Assembly (NCBI RefSeq): GCF_023703775.1
Contig: NZ_CP098514.1
Coordinates: 2,329,998-2,393,997, forward strand
Direction of reading: 5' to 3'
Source of the DNA: Haloplanus sp. GDY1
Lineage (GTDB): Archaea > Halobacteriota > Halobacteria > Halobacteriales > Haloferacaceae
DNA length: 64,000 nt
Within the stretch, counting starts at the first letter, position 1. Each line of letters starts with the position of its first letter. The notes under the pieces are model-generated. The model worked only from the letters and a program-made list of their open reading frames with translations. It ran no database searches and was not told where the DNA came from. Shown here piece by piece: positions 59,456 through 64,000 of the stretch. The position numbers were made by a program, and so were the translations under genes.

Positions 59456-60160
59456 ATGAGTCGCCCCCGTCTCGCGCTACTGGACGCCTCCCACGGTGCC
59501 GACCACACCCGCCGCAACTTCCGGCGGGAACTGGACGCCGACCTGGCGGAGTTCGACGTGACCGCCGGCGACCTCCCGCCCGGGTTCGCGTACGACGGCG
59601 CCGTCGTGACCGGGTCGCGGGCCTCCGTCTACTGGGACGAGCCGTGGATCGACGACCTGCTCGACTGGATCGGCGAGGCCGCCGACCGCGGACTGCCCAT
59701 CCTGGGCGTCTGTTACGGCCACCAGGCGCTCGCCACGGCCCTCGGGGGGCGCGTCGAAGCGATGGACGACATCGAGATCGGCTACCGCGAGATCGACCGC
59801 GCGGACGACCCGCTGTTCGCGGGCGTCGACGCCCCGCTCGTCGCCTTCGAGACCCACTCGGATCGGGTGGTCGACCTCCCGCCCGGCGCGACGCTCCTCG
59901 CCGAGAACGAGCGGGGGGTGCAGGCGTTCCGCCGCGGCGACTGCTGGGGCGTGCAGTTCCACCCGGAGTACGACCGCGACAGCGCGGAACGGGTCACGCG
60001 CCGGAAGGACCTCCCCGAGGAACGCATCGCGGCCGTCGTCGACGGCATCGACGACGACAACTACGCCGCGGCCTGCCGGACCAAGACGCTGTTCGACAAC
60101 TTCACCGAGTACGTGCGGCGGGTGGCCGAGGACGAGGGCGTGGCGGCGTCGGACGCGTAG
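59456..60160 (+). CDS. Class I glutamine amidotransferase (GMP synthase-like)
   Basis: 234 residues with GLPILGVCYGHQALATALGG (nucleophile Cys), AFETHSDRVVDLPPGATLLA and WGVQFHPEYDRDSAERV (His/Glu of the triad). It lacks the GMP synthase ATPase half, so it is a stand-alone GATase of the kind found beside unknown substrates (e.g. gamma-glutamyl or carbamoyl chemistry). C-terminal acidic helix NFTEYVRRVAEDEG. 39 nt after the hydrolase gene, same strand. Confidence 0.88.
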   Translation: MSRPRLALLDASHGADHTRRNFRRELDADLAEFDVTAGDLPPGFAYDGAVVTGSRASVYWDEPWIDDLLDWIGEAADRGLPILGVCYGHQALATALGGRVEAMDDIEIGYREIDRADDPLFAGVDAPLVAFETHSDRVVDLPPGATLLAENERGVQAFRRGDCWGVQFHPEYDRDSAERVTRRKDLPEERIAAVVDGIDDDNYAAACRTKTLFDNFTEYVRRVAEDEGVAASDA

Positions 60161-60282
60161 TTCGTCGACGATACGACCGTGTCGATCGGATCGACCCGAG
60201 GTCTCCGATCCCCACCCGACGGCAGAATCGGCGGCCGACGCGAGTCCGTGCGCCGTTCGGTCGCCCGGCGTTCGGACCCCCC

Positions 60283-61107
60283 TCACGCACCCGGAGCGAA
60301 CGCCGCCGGCGAGCGCTCGAACTCAGCCAGTCGGTCACCGCAACCGGTGCAGGTGACCGCGACGACGTCCGCCGACCGACAGCACGACTCGACGGTGTCG
60401 TCCGACGCGGTCGTCTCGCTTCCACAGACCGGACACGTCGCCGCGAGGCCGCGGATCCGCGCCGTCAGGTCCGCCCGCACCACCCGGTCGAGGTCGGCCC
60501 AGGCGTCGCCGTCGAGGGTCAGTTCGGCTGCGACGTCGGCGACGAGGGCGGTCCGCGACGGCCAGTCGCCGGCCCACTCGCCGTCGACGGCGAGGGTCAC
60601 GCCGCCGTCCGCGTCGTCGACGGCGACGCGCTCGGGGGCGACCGACAGCGCCTCGGCGGCCGCCTCCCGGACCGCCGCGTCGTCGCCGGCGAGTCGACCG
60701 GCGGCCGTCGACCACGACGCCCGGAACGACGCGGACAGCGACGGCTCGTCGGGGTGCGCGAGCACCCCGAGTTCGACGAGCATCTCGGTCGGGTCGTCGG
60801 TCGCCGAGACCGACCCGTTCGGGACCGCGAAGCCGCCGCGTCGGGGCCGGGACTTCCCGAACGCGGCGAGCAGCCGATCCGGCAGATACCGTCGGGTCAG
60901 CCGCGGGGTCCCGGGGACGACGTACCCCCTGAAGCCGATGACCGCGAGGCCGCCACACGCGACGGCGACCCCGGCCGGAAGGGCGACGGCCCCGATCAGG
61001 GCCGCCGCGGCGCCCACCAGCGCCACGTTGATCGCGGTACACGGATAACAGCGGTTCTCGCCGATGTACGCCGGTTCCCGAAGTCGGTCGACGAGGGATC
61101 CCGTCAT
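60283..61107 (-). CDS. Haloarchaeal membrane-anchored protein with C-terminal zinc ribbon
   Basis: 274 residues. The N-terminus MTGSLVDRLREPAYIGENRCYPCT has a CxxC, followed by a two-helix hairpin (INVALVGAAAALIGAVALPAGVAVACGGLAVIGF). A soluble acidic region spans about residues 100-225. The C-terminal AATCPVCGSETTASDDTVESCCRSADVVAVTCTGCGDRLAEF gives a CxxC...CC...CxxC ribbon. No known domain recognised. Divergent from phnD with a 199-bp gap. The ATG at 61107 is preferred over an upstream one giving an Arg-rich start. Confidence 0.75.
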   Translation of the reverse strand: MTGSLVDRLREPAYIGENRCYPCTAINVALVGAAAALIGAVALPAGVAVACGGLAVIGFRGYVVPGTPRLTRRYLPDRLLAAFGKSRPRRGGFAVPNGSVSATDDPTEMLVELGVLAHPDEPSLSASFRASWSTAAGRLAGDDAAVREAAAEALSVAPERVAVDDADGGVTLAVDGEWAGDWPSRTALVADVAAELTLDGDAWADLDRVVRADLTARIRGLAATCPVCGSETTASDDTVESCCRSADVVAVTCTGCGDRLAEFERSPAAFAPGA

Positions 61108-61276
61108 TCGTCGATCCCTGCGGCCCGAGCCGACAAATCGCTGACGGGGGACGACACCGTTTGGCACCCCACGTCGTCGTACTGCCGTTCGAACGATATA
61201 TAGAAAACATACGGATCGGTTCGAAAATGTTCAGAAGTGACCGGTATCGAGCGGAACTTGCCAGTCATATAAACTA

Positions 61277-61288
61277 TTTTTTAAAAAT
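61277..61288 (+). promoter_or_regulatory. TATA box of the phnDCE operon
   Basis: A T5A5-like run (TTTTTTAAAAAT) centred 26 nt upstream of the phnD ATG; the 199-bp divergent gap also has two TTCGAA sites (61190-61195 and 61220-61225). Confidence 0.6.
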
Positions 61289-61306
61289 CCTTCCCGGGTG
61301 TAACCG

Positions 61307-62500
61307 ATGTCAGAGGACCACAGTTCCCGACGGCGGACGTTCCTGAGTAGTTCCGCAGCCGCGATCGCCGCCGGACTCGCCGGGTGTGCCGGCGGCGTCG
61401 GCGGTGGCGGTGGCGGCGGTGGCGGGAGTGGTAGCGGCGGCAGCGATGGCAGCGGTGGCAGCGGCGGCAGCGACCCGAAACTGGCGGAGGCGAGCGCCTT
61501 CGATCCGGCGGAGCCGGCCTGGCGGGAGAACAACTACCTGTCGGCGCCGCTCGTCGAGGCGGGGTACGAGCGCGGAACGCAGGCCGACCTCGAACGGATG
61601 GGGAGCCGGGAGGTCGAGGAGATTCCGCACGGCGACCCGGTCAGGGAGCCCCCCGAGGACGAGAGCGAGCTGCTCGATCCAGACACGCTCGTCTTCACGG
61701 AGAGCCCGAGCGAGGACGTCCAGGGCCGCTACGCCGAGGACTTCCAGGCCGTCTTCGACCGGATCGAGGAGGAGACGGGCAAGCCGGTCGAGTTCAACAG
61801 CGTCAACAGTTACGCCGCCTCGGTCGAGGCGATGCGCTCCGAGCGGGCCCACATCGCGAACTTCTCGACCGGGACGACGTGTTTCGCGGTCAACCTCGCG
61901 GGCGCGGTGCCCTTCGCCGCCGGCATCGCGCCGGACGGCTCCTTCGGGTACCGCCTGTTCGCGACGACGCGGGCGGACGCCAGCAGCATCCGTAGCGTCG
62001 AGGACTTCGCGCGGGACGAGGTGAAGATGGCCCACGCCGAACCCGCGTCGAACTCCGGCCACCAGGCGCCCTCCGCGCTGTTCGACCAGTACTTCGACGT
62101 GACCGCCGGCGAGGACTACGAGATCAACTTCTCGGGCGGCCACTCCCAGACCACCCGGGGGATCGCCGCCGGCGACTACGACGCCGGCCCCATCTGTTCG
62201 ACCTGTTTCAAGGACACCGTCGAGGCCGACAGCAACCTGAGCTTCGACGACTTCAAGGTCGTCTGGGCGTCCGACCCGTTCCCGAACGGTCCCGTCGCCT
62301 TCCGCTACAACCTGCATCCCGACATCGTCGAGGGGATCCGGACCGCCTGGCTCGAGACCGACTTCGAGGGCACGTCGTACGCCGAGCGCACCGGCTACGA
62401 CGAGTACGTTCCCATCGAGTACCGGCGACACTGGTACAACATCATGGTCATCCAGCGGTACAACGGCGTCGAATACACCCAGAGTGCCCTCGGCGAATGA
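61307..62500 (+). CDS. phnD: Phosphate/phosphonate ABC transporter substrate-binding protein
   Basis: 397-residue Tat lipoprotein: [24 protein letters not shown] combines twin-arginine and lipobox (LAGC). A Gly/Ser-rich linker follows, then a type II periplasmic binding domain ([106 protein letters not shown]). It binds phosphonate, phosphite or phosphate outside the membrane. Overlaps phnC by 4 nt (ATGA). Confidence 0.93.
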   Translation: MSEDHSSRRRTFLSSSAAAIAAGLAGCAGGVGGGGGGGGGSGSGGSDGSGGSGGSDPKLAEASAFDPAEPAWRENNYLSAPLVEAGYERGTQADLERMGSREVEEIPHGDPVREPPEDESELLDPDTLVFTESPSEDVQGRYAEDFQAVFDRIEEETGKPVEFNSVNSYAASVEAMRSERAHIANFSTGTTCFAVNLAGAVPFAAGIAPDGSFGYRLFATTRADASSIRSVEDFARDEVKMAHAEPASNSGHQAPSALFDQYFDVTAGEDYEINFSGGHSQTTRGIAAGDYDAGPICSTCFKDTVEADSNLSFDDFKVVWASDPFPNGPVAFRYNLHPDIVEGIRTAWLETDFEGTSYAERTGYDEYVPIEYRRHWYNIMVIQRYNGVEYTQSALGE

Positions 62501-63339
62501 CGCTCGAAGTGTCCGATCTCAGGAAGACGTACTCGACGGGCGACGAGGCGCTGAAAGGCGTCAGCCTCTCGATCGAGGGCGACGAGACGATGGCGATGAT
62601 CGGACCGAGCGGTGCGGGCAAGAGCACGTTCGTCAGATGCGTCAACCGACTCACGGAGCCCAGCGGCGGCAGCGTGCGTCTCGACGGCACCGAACTGACG
62701 GCCCTGGCGGACGACGAACTCCGCGAAGCACGGCGAAACATCGGGATGATCTTCCAGGAGTACAACCTGGTCGAGCGGCTCACCGTGATGGAGAACGTCC
62801 TCACGGGGCGGCTGGGCTACGTCTCACCCTGGCGTGCGTTTCGACGGAACTTCCCGCCCGATGACGTGGAGCGGGCCTACGAGATCCTCGACCGCGTCGG
62901 CCTTGACGGTATGGAGAACAAGCGGGCGGACGAACTGTCGGGCGGGCAGCGCCAGCGGGTGGGCATCGCCCGGGCGGTCATCCAGCAGCCGAAGATCCTG
63001 CTCGTCGACGAGCCGACCTCCAGCCTCGATCCCGAGACCTCGAACACCGTGATGCGACTGCTCACCGACATCGCCGCCGAGCGGGAGGTCCCCGTGCTGA
63101 TCAACATCCACGAGGTCGACCTCGCACTGGAGTACGCCGACCGCGTCGTCGGCCTCCACGACGGCGAACTCGTCTTCGAGGGCACGCCCGCAGACATCGG
63201 CGACGAGACGCTCGATCGGGTGTATCGGGGCGCCGAGGTGCCGGATTCGGGCACGTCCGGGTCCACGTCCTCGGGGACGGAGGACGCGCGACCCGCCGTC
63301 GGGGCGGATCCGGAGCGGTCGGTACCGGGTGGCTCCTGA
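62497..63339 (+). CDS. phnC: Phosphonate ABC transporter ATP-binding protein
   Basis: 280-residue ABC ATPase. Walker [16 protein letters not shown] near 35, Q-loop [19 protein letters not shown], signature [19 protein letters not shown], Walker [19 protein letters not shown] and the His switch [14 protein letters not shown]. The PhnC-type insert [17 protein letters not shown] is present. The last 40 residues form an acidic Ser/Gly-rich tail. Between phnD (4-nt overlap) and phnE (1-nt gap). Confidence 0.95.
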   Translation: MTLEVSDLRKTYSTGDEALKGVSLSIEGDETMAMIGPSGAGKSTFVRCVNRLTEPSGGSVRLDGTELTALADDELREARRNIGMIFQEYNLVERLTVMENVLTGRLGYVSPWRAFRRNFPPDDVERAYEILDRVGLDGMENKRADELSGGQRQRVGIARAVIQQPKILLVDEPTSSLDPETSNTVMRLLTDIAAEREVPVLINIHEVDLALEYADRVVGLHDGELVFEGTPADIGDETLDRVYRGAEVPDSGTSGSTSSGTEDARPAVGADPERSVPGGS

Positions 63340-63340
63340 G

Positions 63341-64000
63341 ATGGCGACCGACGAGCGAACCTGGCGGCGGCCGACGGCGTTCCGCCGGCGGGAGATGAAG
63401 TGGGCCGTCTACGCCGGCATCGTGGCCTTCTTCCTCTGGTCGGCGTGGGGGATCGGTCTCGATCTCTCCCGCGTCGTCCGGGGGGTCGGACGCGGTGCGA
63501 CGCTGCTCGGTGACTTCCTGCCACCGGACGCCACGCCCCGGCAGACACAGCGCATCGTGGACAAGATGGTCGAGAGCGTCGCCATGGCGATGGTGTCGAC
63601 GGTGACGGGGATCGTCCTCAGCGTTCCGATCGCGTTCATGGCGGCGGAGAACCTCTCTCCGAAACCGCTGTACTACCTCAACCGCGGATTCATCTCCATC
63701 TCGCGGGCGTTCAACGCCATCATCGTCGCCATCCTCGTGGTGAAGGCCGTGGGCCTCGGCCCCCTCGCCGGCATCATCACGATCACGTTCAAGACGGTCG
63801 GCTTCTTCTCGAAGCTGTTCGCCGAGGACATCGAGGACATCGACATGGGCAGCGTGGACGCGGTGCGTGCGGCCGGCGCCTCGCCGGTCCAGACCCTGCT
63901 CTACGGCGTCGTCCCGCAGATCGTCCCCCGGTTCGCCGGTCTCAGCGTCTACCGCTGGGACATCAACATCCGCACCTCGACCATCGTCGGCATCGTCGGC
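63341..64000 (+). CDS. phnE: Phosphonate ABC transporter permease, partial
   Basis: Begins with ATG at 63341, one base after the phnC stop, and runs off the right edge (220 codons visible). Visible are helix 1 (KWAVYAGIVAFFLWSAWGIGL), the permease core (VAMAMVSTVTGIVLSVPIAFMAAENL, SISRAFNAIIVAILVVKAVGLGPLAGIITI), and the cytoplasmic EAA-type loop SVDAVRAAGASPVQTLLYGVVPQIVPRF. It forms the transmembrane channel with PhnC and PhnD. The C-terminal end lies outside the window. Confidence 0.93.
   Translation, partial: MATDERTWRRPTAFRRREMKWAVYAGIVAFFLWSAWGIGLDLSRVVRGVGRGATLLGDFLPPDATPRQTQRIVDKMVESVAMAMVSTVTGIVLSVPIAFMAAENLSPKPLYYLNRGFISISRAFNAIIVAILVVKAVGLGPLAGIITITFKTVGFFSKLFAEDIEDIDMGSVDAVRAAGASPVQTLLYGVVPQIVPRFAGLSVYRWDINIRTSTIVGIVG

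Overview
This window is chromosomal DNA of an extremely halophilic archaeon (class Halobacteria, probably Haloferacales; I cannot name the genus). The evidence is very high GC with strong GC3, Asp/Glu-rich and Lys-poor proteins, archaeal information-processing genes (RadA, PCNA, RfcS, TFB, Orc1/Cdc6, NMD3), a double-length TatC, many small haloarchaeal zinc-ribbon proteins, and TATA boxes centred 26-29 nt upstream of start codons, which is the leaderless-transcript pattern.

Layout. 1-8.3 kb, all minus strand: a partial cysteine synthase, a RecJ-like DHH phosphoesterase, hemD-hemC-hemL, a fused Amt/PII ammonium transporter-sensor, then hemB. 8.4-16.9 kb: DedA, PHP phosphoesterase, DUF5784/5786/5789 proteins, an SDR, a Tat-type secreted protein and an XPD-like Fe-S helicase. 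16.9-23.4 kb: nmd3 and htpX-pspAB are divergent around a tandem repeat array, followed by radA, sufU, tfb and pcn. 23.5-28.8 kb is a lower-GC accessory stretch with two HTH regulators, two toxin-antitoxin pairs, an antitoxin remnant, pseudogenes of a glutathione transferase and a Nudix hydrolase, a lipoprotein and a small membrane protein. 28.8-37.6 kb: rlmE, a queuosine-type transporter with an overlapping ribbon-helix-helix gene, an enolase paralogue coupled to glycerate 2-kinase, the divergent tatCt/tatCo pair and a histidine phosphatase. 37.7-50.8 kb: larE, a MutS-like ATPase, orc, a PQQ-propeller lipoprotein, copD, rpiA, a DUF1931 histone-fold protein, larB, GIY-YIG, a phosphohexomutase and membrane proteins. 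50.9-64 kb: a SAMP2-like/GNAT fusion, an intein-split rfcS, a globin-coupled transducer, alaS, a hydrolase, an amidotransferase and phnDCE (phnE runs off the end).

How genes work together: hemB, hemL, hemC and hemD cover glutamate-1-semialdehyde to uroporphyrinogen III. The enolase paralogue plus glycerate kinase would convert glycerate to PEP. The two TatC proteins would export the several twin-arginine lipoproteins seen here. LarB and LarE belong to nickel-pincer cofactor synthesis, although larA and larC are not in the window. phnDCE is a phosphate/phosphonate ABC importer.

The most unusual item is the RfcS intein. It lacks a recognisable LAGLIDADG endonuclease and instead carries a zinc-finger/NUMOD3-like segment and a PD-(D/E)XK-type nuclease signature. 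Other points are the 26-bp repeats with a compensatory change in their palindrome, the ubiquitin-like/GNAT fusion, the Amt-PII fusion, and a 13-codon leader ORF overlapping the start of a membrane protein gene.
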